Below are positions 20,237-30,564 of a stretch of 56,358 bases of DNA, in pieces (the first letter of the stretch is position 1; the number at the start of each line of letters is the position of its first letter). The DNA is from Mycoplasmataceae bacterium (GTDB lineage Bacteria; Bacillota_I; Bacilli_A; Mycoplasmatales; Mycoplasmoidaceae): contig JAIRKU010000009.1 of assembly GCA_031259945.1 (NCBI GenBank), positions 1-56,358 of the forward strand. Direction: 5' to 3'. The notes under the pieces are model-generated. The model saw only the letters and a program-made list of their open reading frames with translations. It ran no database searches and was not told the DNA's origin. Position numbers and translations under genes: made by a program.

Positions 20237-23200
20237 TTATTCCCCTTTTTCATCATCTGAAGCAAATTCTTTTTTAGCTTGTGATAATGATACTTTGAAT
20301 AGACTAGTAACGCCTTTGGTTTGCATAGTAGCGCCAAACAACACGTCACATCTTTCCATTGTTCCAGGACGGTGCGTAATTACGACAAATTGTGTTTTAT
20401 CAGAATTTTCATGAATGATATTACCGAAACGTTCAACATTAGCTGGGTCTAGCGCTGATTCTGCTTCATCTAGGATTACTAATGGGAATTGTTTGTTTTT
20501 TAAAATAGCGAATAGAATCGATAAAGCTACGAGTGTTTTTTCACCGCCTGATAATAAATTTAAGTGAACAACATTTTTTCCTGGTGGGTTTGCTGTCACA
20601 TCTATACCACTTGTTAATACATTTTCAGGATCAACATATTCTATACGGCAAGTGCCACCACCAAATAAATATTTAAAAACGAACGGTAATGTGTCATTTA
20701 CTGCATCAATTGTTTTTGTAAAATCTTCTCGCGCCTTATTATCAAGTTCTCGAATAGCTTCAACAATATCGTTTTTTGCTTTTTCTAATTCCTTTTGTTG
20801 GTCTAGTAATTCGCTATAACGTTTTTGTTTTTCTTCAAGTTCCTCTACCGCTTCCATGTTAATGGAACCTAAGCGATCAATTTCAGATTGTAATTTATTA
20901 ATAATTTCACGAGCTTGATTATCCGACATCGGTAATTCGTTATTATAATGTTCGGTAGCATATTCAATAGTCATATGATAATTTTGATTAATTTTATTAC
21001 GAGCATTTTCAATGACGGTTTCACAACGTACTTTTTCGGTTTCATGAATAGCAATCGTATCACGGTGTTTGTCCACTAGAAAACGAAGTTCAGTTAATTT
21101 AGCTTCAGAATCATCTACTTTAGCTTTATGAATGGCTTTATTTTGACGAGATACATTTAAAGACTGTGAGACTTTGTTTTTATTAAGATTTAATTTAGCT
21201 AATTCCTCTTCTAGAGAAGTTTCACTCCATTGTTCGCGCTTGTCGGTTAAATCATTTTTGTTGATTAATTGACTATAGTCCATTTGATATTTGTAATATT
21301 GACTATCGTTTGTCTTAACCGACTCTTCATAACGTGATGCCAAAATCTTTTTTTCATTAAGTTTAAATATGTTTTCATTAAGTTCAGCCGTTACTTTATC
21401 TAAATTAATTCTATAGTCTACTAATTCGCCATCTAATGTAGTAAACTCTTTTTCCAATTGGGCTAATTTTGTTTTTAGATTAATGCCCATTACTGGATTA
21501 ATTTTGTTATATCCGCCTGTGATGGAACCACCAGGAGCAACGATGTCGCCCTCTAGAGTGATAACGCGATAAATTTGATATGTATATTTTGATAAAATAG
21601 TTGCTGCTTCTAAATTACTAGCAATGATTGTATTACCCAATAAGAAATTAAAAACATTAGCATAAGAAACATCAAATTCAATGAGGTTATTGGCGGTATT
21701 AATAAATCCGTCTTGCATTTTTAGGACATCTAAATGCTCTTCTTTAATTTGTCGTGATTTAATAGTGTCTATAGGTAAAAAAGTTGCCTTACCACTTTTA
21801 TTACGTTTTAAAAAATCCACAGCCGTTTTAGCATCATCGTTTGTTTGGACAATAATATTTTGAATATTTCTGCCTAAAGCAATTAATATTGCTTTTTCAT
21901 ATTCTCCACTAACATTAAAAAAATCTCGAACAGTCCCCTTCACTCCTGAGAGTGCTTGTTTATTTTCAACGATAGTCTTCACACCTATATCAAGATGGCT
22001 GTGGGTTTCTAAAACTTCACGAATATTTTTAACTTCCATACGCGTTTCAGCCAATTTAACAGAGTGGGTGTTGGATAAGTTCATTAATTCGTTACGTTGT
22101 TCTGTTAACTTTTCTACTATCTCACTATAGGCTGTAATCTCCAACAGTAGCTTTTGCAATTTCGCTTTAGCATCATCTAGTTCAAATTTAGTTGATGATA
22201 ATAATTGGCGGTAAGCATTTACTCTTTTTTCAAGGTTTTCACTTAAAGTGTCAGCGGCTAATTTATTTTGGATATTAGTTTTTTTAAGTTCAACTTTATT
22301 AATATTCTCAATTAAATCCGTCAATTGTTGAGTTAATATTTCAATATTTCTATCAGCGATTTCCACTTTTTCTTTAGAAAGCTTTAAGGTTTCACTAATT
22401 GTTTTAATATCTGGTTGAAAAACTTCTAATTCATTTTTTGCATTTTTTAATTCAGCATTAATTTTTATTAATTTATTTTGGAAAAAATGTAAATCTTTAA
22501 CGGTTATTGTTAAATCAAGATGAATTAATTCTTTGCGTTTTTCGGCAAAAATTTTAGCTTTTTCAGCTTGTCTAGTTAATTTTTTAACGTCGTTACCTAA
22601 TTCGTTAGTGAGATCTAGAATGCGATTTAAATTTTCTTCGGTTCTAGCTAACTGGGTATTAGATTCATCTTTCTTTTTTGTATATAAACCAATTCCTGCA
22701 GCTTCCTCAAAAATGGTGCGACGATCTTCTGGTTTGGCTTCAACGAACCATTGTACGGTACCTTGCGAAATAATGCCCAATGATCCTTTTGATAAACCTG
22801 TATCCAAAAATATATCTTGTATGTCTTTCAACCTACATGGTTCGCTATTTATGAAGTATTCGTTTAAACCTTCACCTCTTGTTAAACGGCGAGTGATTGC
22901 GACTTCTTTGCCATCATAATGTAAAACTTTGGAAGTATTGTCAAAGATTAATGTAACTTCAGCATGTTTAGATTTTTCATGACCCATTGACCCATGAAAA
23001 ATAACGTCTTCATTTGTTTTTCCCCGAAGCGTCTTACTACTTCGCTCTCCTAAAACTCATTTAACAGCATCAACAATATTAGACTTACCACTTCCGTTTG
23101 GTCCAACAATACCAGACATTTGTTGGTCAAAGTTTATTTCAATGTTGTTAGCAAAAGATTTGAAACCGGTAGCTTTAAATTTTTTTAAAAATATTTTCAT
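20237..23200 (-). CDS. smc: Chromosome segregation ATPase SMC
   Basis: A 987-residue SMC, somewhat shorter than typical bacterial SMCs (about 1180 aa). Walker A GPNGSGKSN at 33-41 is followed by the VKWVLGERSSKTLRG Q-loop region. Two long coiled coils flank a hinge near residues 420-530 (GVKGTVRDFF... and GSITGGY). The C-terminal head has the LSGGEKTLVAL signature and Walker B VILDEAESALD. It compacts and resolves sister chromosomes with ScpA/ScpB, which are not in this window. Start 23200 gives the canonical MKIFLKKFKATGFKSF opening; a TGA Trp codon near residue 49 separates it from the rest under the standard code. Confidence 0.96.
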
Positions 23201-23202
23201 TT

Positions 23203-23874
23203 TTATCTACCTTTAATAATTTTATTGTAAGCATCTTTGGCCGCTAACATTTGTGCTTCTTTAATTTTGTTAGCATGACCGACACCTTTTTTAATTCCAT
23301 TGATCCAAACTTCAACTCAATAATTGTTGAGCTGAGCATTAATCGTTTTGTAATAAATATCATGCTTATTAAATTTTTGCATGTATTCTTGTAGCAAGGA
23401 TTTAAAATCATTCATTTCATTTAAAGAATGAATTTCATACAAATGGATAACAGTACGTTTTAAAACATTACGGCACATTTGTAAACCTTGGTCTAAATAA
23501 AGTGCACCAATAAATGCTTCAAAAACATCTTCTTTGATGTTTTCAGAAAAGTTTTTTTTATCTTTAATTGATGCACCTAATCTAATTAATTCTGGCAACT
23601 TTAATGCATTAGAAGCTTTGATTAACGTTTTGGATTGCACCATAATGATTCTTTGTTTTGATAAGGTGCCTTCGTCCATGTATGGATATTTTTTCATTAG
23701 GTGTTCGCTAACGATTAATTCAATTACAGCATCACCTAAAAATTCTAATTTTTCATAATGATTAGCAGATTTATTGTTTTGAACATATGAAGAGTGAGTA
23801 AAAGCTTGCTCATATAATTCATAAGACTTAGGTCTAATTTTGAAAAAATCTAGTAATTGTTTTAACTGATACAT
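23203..23874 (-). CDS. rnc: Ribonuclease III
   Basis: A 223-residue dsRNA-specific endonuclease. The RNase III signature EKLEFLGDAVIEL is at about 41-53 with acidic catalytic residues, the second acidic cluster is EDVFEAFIGALYLD (about 115-128), and the C-terminal dsRNA-binding domain ends GHANKIKEAQMLAAKDAYNKI. It processes rRNA precursors. The start overlaps the plsX stop (TAATG) and the end is 2 nt from smc. Confidence 0.95.
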
Positions 23875-24854
23875 TATTTTTGTCCTAGCGAATCTTTAAT
23901 AGTATCGATTATTTTTTTGTCAACAGCATTGTAGAGCATGTTAATTGCAGAATAAAATTGCTGTTCATCAGCATTGCCATGAGTTTTAACGGCAATTTTT
24001 TGTAGTCCCATAACAAAAGCACCAGCATTATTTTTGTAGTCAAAAGTTTTAGATAATCCTTTAATTACATTTAATGATACAAGTGCTCCAAATCAATTTC
24101 AAGGTTTTTTAAATTCTTTCTTTAAAACCACTTTCAACGATTTTAAACTACCCTCTAATGCTTTTAAAGTAATATTCCCTGTATAACCATCAGCTACAGC
24201 GACGTCTATTACTCCTTCCAATAATTCACGCGGTTCAACGAATCCAACAAAATTAATATCTTTATCTTTCGATATTAATTGATAAGCTTCTTTATGATAG
24301 GCAAACCCTTTTTCAATTTCAGCACCAATATTAACAATACCAACTCTTGGCATCGGAATATTACGAATAGTCTGAGAATAAATTGTGGCTATTTTAGCAA
24401 ATTGATATAGATCTTCTCCAGTACATTCTTTATTAGCGCCTACATCTAACATGATCATGCCTCTTTTGTTAGTTGTCGGTAAATATGGCATGAATGCAGG
24501 CTTGCTAATACCTTTAATTAATTGTAGTAGCACGAATGTCATAGGAACATAGCATGTACTTGAACCGGCAGATAAAACTCCATCTGCTTGATTATTTTTC
24601 ACTAATTCAATCGCCTTATACATAGATGAATTTATTTTACGAATAGCAGTAATAGGGTTATCGTTCATTGTAATAACATCATTAGCATGAACGATTGTAA
24701 ATTTATCATTCTCAGAAAGACGACTTTTAATTTTTTCTTCTTTGCCAACCAAAATAAATTCAACATTTGGGAATTGTTTATTAAATTTACGACAAGCCTT
24801 AACGGCTTCAGAGATATCGTTTTCAAAACCCATTACATCTATTGCTAATTTCAT
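23874..24854 (-). CDS. plsX: Phosphate acyltransferase PlsX
   Basis: A 326-residue PlsX: MKLAIDVMG opening, SAGSSTCYVPMTF, LDVGANKECTGEDLYQFA and VGIVNIGAE. The family interconverts acyl-ACP and acyl-phosphate. With FakA upstream and PlsY at 39425, this gives a complete acyl-phosphate route to lysophosphatidic acid from imported fatty acids. No fab genes lie between plsX and rnc, unlike Bacillus, consistent with fatty-acid auxotrophy. Three TGA Trp codons fall near the C-terminus. Confidence 0.93.
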
Positions 24855-24878
24855 AAAAGAGGTATTATATTTAATTAA

Positions 24879-26570
24879 TTATTGTATAGCGATATAGAAG
24901 GAATAGGTTGGCTGACTGCCATTTAATACAGTTACTTTAAGTGAATGAGTTTCCATTAAATGTTTCTTCAAAAATTTAATATCACGTAACTGAGCATCTT
25001 TACCATATACAATATATGCTAATTTAGGTTTACGTATTTCATCAACGAGTTTATTAGATAATTCTTGTAAAACATTTGTTAAGCTCTTATCACTAACAAC
25101 AATTTTTTTATCCATTATTCCAATAAAGTCATTTTTCTGTATTTCAATGTGTGAATATTTCACGAATTTTGTTGAAATAGAAGTTTTGCCGACTACAGTA
25201 GAATCAATTATTTTTTCAATTATTTTATAATTATTATGTAAATCCTTAATAGGGTCAAAGCTTAAACACGCTAAATATGAAGCGACGATATTTCTAGCAT
25301 TAATTATTTTGATATTAACTTCGTTAGTAACCAACGATGCAGCTTCGTTAGCTGCCAAAACTACATTAGAGTCATCGACAACAATGATGACATTAGATGA
25401 ATGAGCTTTACGAATTTTGTCAAGAAATTCTTGAATAGAAGGGTTCCCAAGAACTTCTGTATTAATTGTATGTGCAATATTTAATTGATTTTTATAGATA
25501 CTTGCAATATTAGCCGAAGGTACTGTGGCGATAATTTTTACGTCGCTCGGTAATTTTCGTTTGGTATTGATTTTTTCTTGTAAGTTTTCTAAAGTTGTAC
25601 CTGGGTTTCTTTCAATAAATTGTAAAGTCATATTCTCAATTTTGACTTTATTGAATTCACCATATTTTGTGCCAGCCTCTAATACACGATATGGAAATAA
25701 TGTATGAACATGAACTTTAACTATATCGCTATCTCTTATTACTGCTAATGAATCGCCAATTTTACTCATTTCTTTTTTAAATTGTATGAGATCAAATTTT
25801 TTCTTATGTGGTTGCTTTAAAGATACTCGTGATTTCAACGTCATAATGAATTCACAACAGTAACCAAAACCGACATTAGGATCTTCTAGTTTATCAATAA
25901 AAGATTTTTTAGTTCGAATTTTATTTAGCGGAATCTTTTCAACAGTACCTTGTTTCACATTTTGTATAAGAGTAGATAACATGCCATCAAAAAAACAACA
26001 AAGTCCATAGCCACCAGAATCAACTACACCGGCTTCTTTTAACTCTCTTAGTAATTCTGGTGTTTGTAGTAATATCTTATGCGCTTCGCGACATGCCATT
26101 TTCATTACATCTTCGATGGTTTTAAAATTACGTTCTTTACTTAATTTTTCTGCAGTTACTCTAATTACAGTTAAAATCGTGCCTTCAGAAGGAGAGGCTA
26201 CAGCAGCATAGCCAACATTTTTAGCCGCTATAAACGCATCGACAAAGTCAACTACACCGATTTCATTTTTATTTTCTTTTAAAACGGAAGTAAACCCTTT
26301 AATGATTTGTGAGAAAATAACACCAGAGTTACCGCGGGCGTTCATTAACAACCCACGCGAGAAATGCTTGCCCAATAAAGAGATGTCAGTGTAATCTATG
26401 TTGCGTATCGCATCAACAGCTCCATTAATAGTAATCATCATATTGGTGCCAGTATCACCATCAGGTACGGGGAAAACATTTAATTCATTAATATATTCAT
26501 ACTCTTTAGCAACAGCATCTGCTCCCGACATGAACATTTGTTTTAATTTCGAAGCTTTGATAGTTAACAT
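24879..26570 (-). CDS. fakA: Fatty acid kinase catalytic subunit FakA (DAK2 domain)
   Basis: A 563-residue protein with an N-terminal DAK2 nucleotide-binding domain (NVFPVPDGDTGTNM at about 31-44, RGNSGVIFSQI near 79), a middle domain, and a C-terminal FakB-docking domain. FakA phosphorylates fatty acids presented by FakB; no fakB is seen in the window. It follows yloU by 6 nt, the same yloU-yloV arrangement as in Bacillus. There are no in-frame TGA codons in this gene. Confidence 0.93.
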   Translation of the reverse strand: MLTIKASKLKQMFMSGADAVAKEYEYINELNVFPVPDGDTGTNMMITINGAVDAIRNIDYTDISLLGKHFSRGLLMNARGNSGVIFSQIIKGFTSVLKENKNEIGVVDFVDAFIAAKNVGYAAVASPSEGTILTVIRVTAEKLSKERNFKTIEDVMKMACREAHKILLQTPELLRELKEAGVVDSGGYGLCCFFDGMLSTLIQNVKQGTVEKIPLNKIRTKKSFIDKLEDPNVGFGYCCEFIMTLKSRVSLKQPHKKKFDLIQFKKEMSKIGDSLAVIRDSDIVKVHVHTLFPYRVLEAGTKYGEFNKVKIENMTLQFIERNPGTTLENLQEKINTKRKLPSDVKIIATVPSANIASIYKNQLNIAHTINTEVLGNPSIQEFLDKIRKAHSSNVIIVVDDSNVVLAANEAASLVTNEVNIKIINARNIVASYLACLSFDPIKDLHNNYKIIEKIIDSTVVGKTSISTKFVKYSHIEIQKNDFIGIMDKKIVVSDKSLTNVLQELSNKLVDEIRKPKLAYIVYGKDAQLRDIKFLKKHLMETHSLKVTVLNGSQPTYSFYIAIQ

Positions 26571-26576
26571 AGAAAA

Positions 26577-26858
26577 TTATTGTTCCTCTCTGCCAATGGT
26601 AACATTGACGATGATATTGTATAAATCAAAATTCCTTTTAATAACAAAATAGATAGAATCTTGGACTTTACGTGCTATTTGAAATACATTGAAAATATGT
26701 GGTAAAGGCGTGAACACAACATCTAATACAGTGTGTGAATCATTTAATGTGACATTAAAATCGCCATTAACATTTACCCCAGGAGTTTTTGCTAAAACAT
26801 TTGCTACTAAAGTTATCACAAGGCTTTCGTCGTAATTGATTCGATTAATATTAAACAT
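26577..26858 (-). CDS. yloU: Asp23/Gls24-family protein YloU
   Basis: A 93-residue Asp23/DUF322 protein, with the pattern ITLVANVLAKTPGVNVNG and IARKVQDSIYFVI. Its fixed place before fakA in Firmicutes supports the identity. ATG 26856-26858 is chosen because a TATAAT box ends 8 nt upstream, leaving no room for a leader. An in-frame extension to 26951 reaches through a tandem repeat and is unlikely to be translated. Confidence 0.82.
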   Translation of the reverse strand: MFNINRINYDESLVITLVANVLAKTPGVNVNGDFNVTLNDSHTVLDVVFTPLPHIFNVFQIARKVQDSIYFVIKRNFDLYNIIVNVTIGREEQ

Positions 26859-26866
26859 GAAGTATA

Positions 26867-26872
26867 TTATAT
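26867..26872 (-). promoter_or_regulatory. Promoter for a leaderless yloU-fakA-plsX... transcript
   Basis: TATAAT on the minus strand, with 8 nt between it and the yloU ATG, so the +1 would fall at or next to the start codon. No Shine-Dalgarno fits in between. It would drive the eight-gene operon down to pgmB. Confidence 0.6.
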
Positions 26873-26883
26873 AGGAATGTACG

Positions 26884-26937
26884 ATTACCTTCATTATTCC
26901 ATCGGCGAACATTACCTTCATTATTCCATCGGCGAAC
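26884..26937. repeat. Perfect 27-bp tandem duplication upstream of yloU
   Basis: Two identical 27-bp units (26884-26910 and 26911-26937) lie directly upstream of the yloU promoter core, spanning where a -35 region would be. The second 27-bp perfect tandem duplication in this window; the two units are unrelated in sequence. Confidence 0.92.
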
Positions 26938-27028
26938 ACTTTTGAAGGCAAATGTTGGTTTAGTAAAGGTTAGAATAAGCAAATTAATGATTTTTTCTAT
27001 ATTACTTAATTAGAAAGGAGAAAAAATA

Positions 27029-27277
27029 ATGAGATTGATGAGCGAAAGTGAGAAAAAACAAATTAATGGTGGAATTGGGCCAATGATGTTATGAGTGATT
27101 ATCATGGGCGTTACGATGGGAATTAATACATTAGTTAATACAATCAAGACTTTTTCTGAAAGCGATGAACAAAGTAGTGGTCAAAAAAAGAACCAATATT
27201 CTGCTTCTAAGAGTAAAAGCGGTTATATACGAATGTCGGCGTTTCCTTCGCGTTCCAATATAATGATGCCATTATAA
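27029..27277 (+). CDS. Secreted peptide precursor with double-glycine leader
   Basis: An 82-residue precursor. Residues 1-15 match a class II bacteriocin/peptide-pheromone leader: hydrophobic and acidic positions, then ...EKKQING-G, with Gly14-Gly15 as the cleavage site for a C39-type peptidase/ABC exporter. The core (16-82) has a hydrophobic, glycine-containing helix (MMLWVIIMGVTMG), then a Ser/Lys-rich tail. Trp22 is TGA. AGAAAGGAG lies 8 nt upstream of the ATG, TATATT is at 26998-27003, and a strong terminator follows, so it is a monocistronic, well-translated unit. No exporter or immunity gene is adjacent. Antimicrobial or signalling function is inference. Confidence 0.72.
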
Positions 27278-27294
27278 AATAAAGCACATTTCTC

Positions 27295-27335
27295 AAAACG
27301 TCATTAAAATTAGTAATTTTAATGACGTTTTTCTT
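27295..27335 (+). terminator. Strong intrinsic terminator after the double-glycine peptide gene
   Basis: A 17-bp perfect inverted repeat (27295-27311 with 27315-27331, loop AGT) ends in a T-rich run. It is the clearest intrinsic terminator in the window, placed 18 nt after the peptide stop codon. Confidence 0.9.
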
Positions 27336-27380
27336 TGTTGGTTTGACAATAGATGTGTGAATTTACTATAATCAATTGCC

Positions 27381-28061
27381 GTGAAAGATAATCGAATAGA
27401 TTGCATTATCAATCTTATTAAAGATAATGGCACGGTGGTTGATGTAGGGAGCGATCATGCTCAGTTAGCAATTAAGTTGTTAATTCAAAATAAAGCTAAG
27501 CACGTTTACAACATTGAAATCAACAATAATCCTTATCAAAATACACTATGTAATTTGAAAGCTAAAAATTTGTTAAATAAAACGACGAATATTTGTGCAA
27601 ATGGATTAAAAACACTTGATATTCAAGAAACAATAAATTATTGTGTGATTGCCGGGATGGGTGGCAATAAAATAACTCAAATTTTGGCTGAAACAAATAC
27701 TAAGCTCAAAATTAAAAAATTTATTTTATTACCAAATAATAGTGCAGATTCTTTGCGATTTTTTCTAAGAAAAATGAAATATAAATTATTTTTTGAAAAA
27801 ATTATTCAAGAGAAAAAATATTATTATCAATTGATAGTAGCTTCTAAAAATAGTGGTTTATCAATTAATAATTCAAGAGAGATATATTTTGGTTCATATA
27901 ACTTAAGGCACCCATCTAAGCTTTTCAATCAAATGAATGAAACGCGTTTGCAATATATTGAGAAAAATAAACTATACATCCACAATCATAAAATTAAACA
28001 GGAATGGAAATTATTAAAAGAAGAGAGACAAAAAAATTATGAAAATTACTCAAATAGATAA
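27381..28061 (+). CDS. trmK: tRNA (adenine-22-N1)-methyltransferase
   Basis: A 226-residue SAM enzyme of the TrmK/YqfN family: motif I VVDVGSDHAQLAI at about 19-31, then IAGMGGNKITQIL (about 89-101), and a C-terminal coiled-coil extension. It makes m1A22 in tRNA. It uses GTG as start, with TATAAT at 27367-27372 only 8 nt upstream, so the mRNA is probably leaderless. The 3' end overlaps the nif3-like gene by 23 nt, the usual trmK-nif3 pairing in Firmicutes. Confidence 0.9.
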   Translation: MKDNRIDCIINLIKDNGTVVDVGSDHAQLAIKLLIQNKAKHVYNIEINNNPYQNTLCNLKAKNLLNKTTNICANGLKTLDIQETINYCVIAGMGGNKITQILAETNTKLKIKKFILLPNNSADSLRFFLRKMKYKLFFEKIIQEKKYYYQLIVASKNSGLSINNSREIYFGSYNLRHPSKLFNQMNETRLQYIEKNKLYIHNHKIKQEWKLLKEERQKNYENYSNR

Positions 28062-28800
28062 ACTTATTACAAATATTTACCCAATTAAAAATCAAGCAAC
28101 ATGAGATGAATCTGGTTTTCGCTATTTGGTAGATAAATCTACCGAAGCGACAGGCGTATTTATTTGTTTAGATTTGACTAAGGAAGTAATTAATGCCGCT
28201 CATAAAGCAGAAATTAATTTTATTATTAGCCACCATCCAATATTTTTAAAAAACAAAGAAGCTAAACCAACTAAATATGAACAAGAGATGCTAAAACTAT
28301 TGAAAGAATACAAAATAAGTTTAGCTAGTTATCATACTAATGTTGATAAATCCCCACTAGGGCTAAATATGTATGTAGCCAAACAATTAAATTTGCATCA
28401 AATTAAAAACATTTCTGGTTCTGGTATTGTAACAGGACGAATTAATTTTTCATATAAGCCTAAAGTATTTGCTTCTACTATAAAAAATACATTTGACTTA
28501 GAAAGAATTATTTACACAAGCAAAGACCAAGTACGAAATATCGCAATTTGTGCTGGCAGTGGTTTTCATGAATTAAAGGAAAATCTTGAAAAATTAAAAG
28601 GGACAGATTTATTTGTTACCGGTGATGTTAAATGACACGATTGACAATTTGCCAAACTTCACAACATGAACGTTATGGATGTAGGTCATGATTTGGAAAA
28701 TGTTTTTATTGACATCATTACTGAAATTATCAATACTAATGTAAATTTACTAAAAGTACAAAATATTCGCAATAAACAAGAAATTAAAATTGTAATTTAA
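28039..28800 (+). CDS. Nif3/YqfO-like dinuclear metal-centre protein
   Basis: A 253-residue short-form Nif3 protein. Metal ligands are visible in IISHHPIF (about 72-79), SYHTNVDKSPLGLN (about 97-110) and the C-terminal DVGHDLEN. The ACT-like insert of longer homologues is absent. The biochemical role of the family is unsettled; GTP cyclohydrolase-like folds are known. It is coupled to trmK, and its stop overlaps that of the convergent PPC-domain gene by 4 nt. Confidence 0.9.
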
Positions 28801-29219
28801 AGATTTAATAGATTAAGACCCGTCTCTTGGTCCAAAGATCGTGATATTTTTTTATTAGTCTTTACCAAGATTAATTCAGCGGTTACAGAAATAACGGCTT
28901 TATTTAAATGACCGCCCTTAACAATTAGCGATTTATCGCCAACATTAATGTGAACATGCAAGTAAGGTTTTTCATCTAATGAAGAAATATTGCCTATTAA
29001 ACTAGTAATTTCATAATCACCTTTTAGTGCATGTGAAATATATTTTTTAGTTTTATCGTTAAAAATTCCAATAGTTAAGTCATTAGTAGCACCCAAACCT
29101 AAGAAATATCCAGATTTTATTTTCTGTTGTGTACAAAACATTTGGATTGATTTAACTATCTCATCCCCTCGTTCTAATTTAATGCAATATTTATTTCTTG
29201 TAATTTTTATGAATTTCAT
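28797..29219 (-). CDS. PPC-domain (DUF296) DNA-binding-like protein
   Basis: A 140-residue protein consisting of a single PPC domain: GDEIVKSIQMFCTQQKIKSGYFLGLGA, then the metal-binding-like HVHINVGD (about 106) and GGHLNKAVIS. In plants the domain is paired with AT-hooks; bacterial versions stand alone and are trimeric. Function in mollicutes is unknown, possibly nucleoid-related or enzymatic. It is driven by the minus-strand side of a palindromic -10 box. Confidence 0.82.
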   Translation of the reverse strand: MKFIKITRNKYCIKLERGDEIVKSIQMFCTQQKIKSGYFLGLGATNDLTIGIFNDKTKKYISHALKGDYEITSLIGNISSLDEKPYLHVHINVGDKSLIVKGGHLNKAVISVTAELILVKTNKKISRSLDQETGLNLLNL

Positions 29220-29247
29220 AGTTAATTATTTTTTATTTTCCAAACCT

Positions 29248-29283
29248 ATTATATAATTAGCAAGCATTTAAATTCTTAAATGC
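29248..29283. promoter_or_regulatory. Bidirectional -10 palindrome and rpsF leader hairpin
   Basis: ATTATATAAT (29248-29257) gives TATAAT on both strands between the divergent PPC-domain gene and rpsF. On the rpsF side the leader at once folds GCATTTAA/TTAAATGC (29264-29271 with 29276-29283), followed by a CCG near 29293. S6:S18-binding leaders with a CCG element are known upstream of rpsF operons, so this may be the mollicute equivalent (inference). Confidence 0.5.
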
Positions 29284-29337
29284 ATTCTTTGTCCGAATTT
29301 AGTAAGACAATACCCATAAGGAGCATTAAATAAATAT

Positions 29338-29784
29338 ATGGCAAAATACGAAATTATGTTGCTAGCTGATGGTTCATTAGATGAAAAAGCTGCTAAAACC
29401 GCCATTAAAAATCTAACAGACATCATTGACAAAAGCGACAATGTTAAATTAACTAGTCATGGATTAAAAGACATGGCTTATCAAATCAATAATCAGAGCA
29501 AGGCGTGATATTTTCAGTACAACTTTGAAAGCACTGTACCAAAAAATATTGCTGAATTTTCTCGTCTTGCTTTAATTAATAAAGCGGTACTACGTCACTT
29601 AATTATTAATCTTGAGAAAGATTATGGTTATCGTGCAACCAATAATCCTAAAAAGATTAAAATTTCAGAAATCAAAGCGAAAAAATTTAAAGAAAGACAA
29701 GCAAGAATTAAGCTTGAGCGTGATGCAAGAGAAAAAGCTCAAGCTGAATTTCTTGAAATGAATAAGGAAGTAAACCATGAATAA
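29338..29784 (+). CDS. rpsF: 30S ribosomal protein S6
   Basis: A 148-residue S6 with the ferredoxin-like core (MAKYEIMLLADGSL, KDMAYQINNQSKAWYF, NKAVLRHLIINLEK) and a 45-residue basic/acidic helical extension absent from short S6 proteins. AAGGAG is upstream of ATG 29338. First gene of rpsF-ssb-rpsR-rplI-dnaB. Overlaps ssb by 8 nt. Confidence 0.95.
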
Positions 29785-30280
29785 AGTTTTTTTAGTTGGC
29801 AGATTAGCCGCTGACCCAGAACCATACACCACTAAATCAGGAATTAGTCAATCTAGAGTGTCTATAGCTACGCAAGATAGCACTAGTAAACAAGAAGCTT
29901 ATTTTTTTCCTTGCGTTGCATGAAGAAATCAAGCAAATTTTATTAATACATATTTAAAAAGGGGTGATTTAGTTGCGATCGATGGAAAATTAACACGCCG
30001 TAGCTACGTTAATAGAGAAGGTAAAAATGTTTATATTACTGAAATAGTGATAGATGCAGTTAATTCGCTCAGCAACAAAAGAGATGCCAATAGTGGCTTA
30101 AGCGTTGCTGAAGAGCCTACTAAAAAAGTAAAAACGCCAACAGTGGGCACAGAGTCTATTGATGCTTCATTTCCTGAACAAGTTGTAAGCCAAACTGATA
30201 AACCAGAAACTCATAAGCAAGAAAATACAGAGTTCAAAAAAACTGATGTAGATTGGTTGGATGAATTAAATAAGGAGTAA
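29777..30280 (+). CDS. ssb: Single-stranded DNA-binding protein
   Basis: A 167-residue SSB: OB-fold with MNKVFLVGRLAADPE, FFPCVAWRNQANF and RGDLVAIDGKL, then a flexible low-complexity linker. The C-terminal tip is DVDWLDELNKE rather than the classical DDDIPF. It remains acidic but has a charged end, so contacts with partner proteins may differ. It protects ssDNA during replication and repair. Confidence 0.95.
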
Positions 30281-30287
30281 ATAAAGC

Positions 30288-30542
30288 ATGACTGAATTTA
30301 ATAAAAAAACTACAAACCGTAAATTTCGTCCTTACATGCGCAAGAAGATTTGCTTTCTTTGTCAAATGGGTGTAAACCATATTGACTACAAAGATGTTGA
30401 ATTATTGACTAAATATATTTCGCACACTGGCAAAATATTACCACGACGTGTTTCTGGCGCTTGCACTAAGCACCAACGAATGGTTGCTAACGCCATTAAG
30501 CGAGCACGCATCGTCGCTTTATTACCATTTGTTAAGGATTAA
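30288..30542 (+). CDS. rpsR: 30S ribosomal protein S18
   Basis: An 84-residue S18 of zinc-ribbon type: CFLC near residue 22 plus a Cys at about 62 followed by [14 protein letters not shown], the conserved C-terminal helix. It pairs with S6 on the small subunit. AAGGAG at the ssb end serves as its ribosome binding site. Confidence 0.96.
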   Translation: MTEFNKKTTNRKFRPYMRKKICFLCQMGVNHIDYKDVELLTKYISHTGKILPRRVSGACTKHQRMVANAIKRARIVALLPFVKD

Positions 30543-30564
30543 TAAGTAAATATATTAAGTATCT

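Noticed and set aside
26884-26937. CRISPR-like repeats
   Set aside because: Only two units, directly adjacent with no spacers, and no cas genes anywhere in the window.
26859-26951. N-terminal extension of YloU through the 27-bp repeats
   Set aside because: The TATAAT box right before ATG 26858 would leave this part upstream of transcription, and the residues are not Asp23-like.
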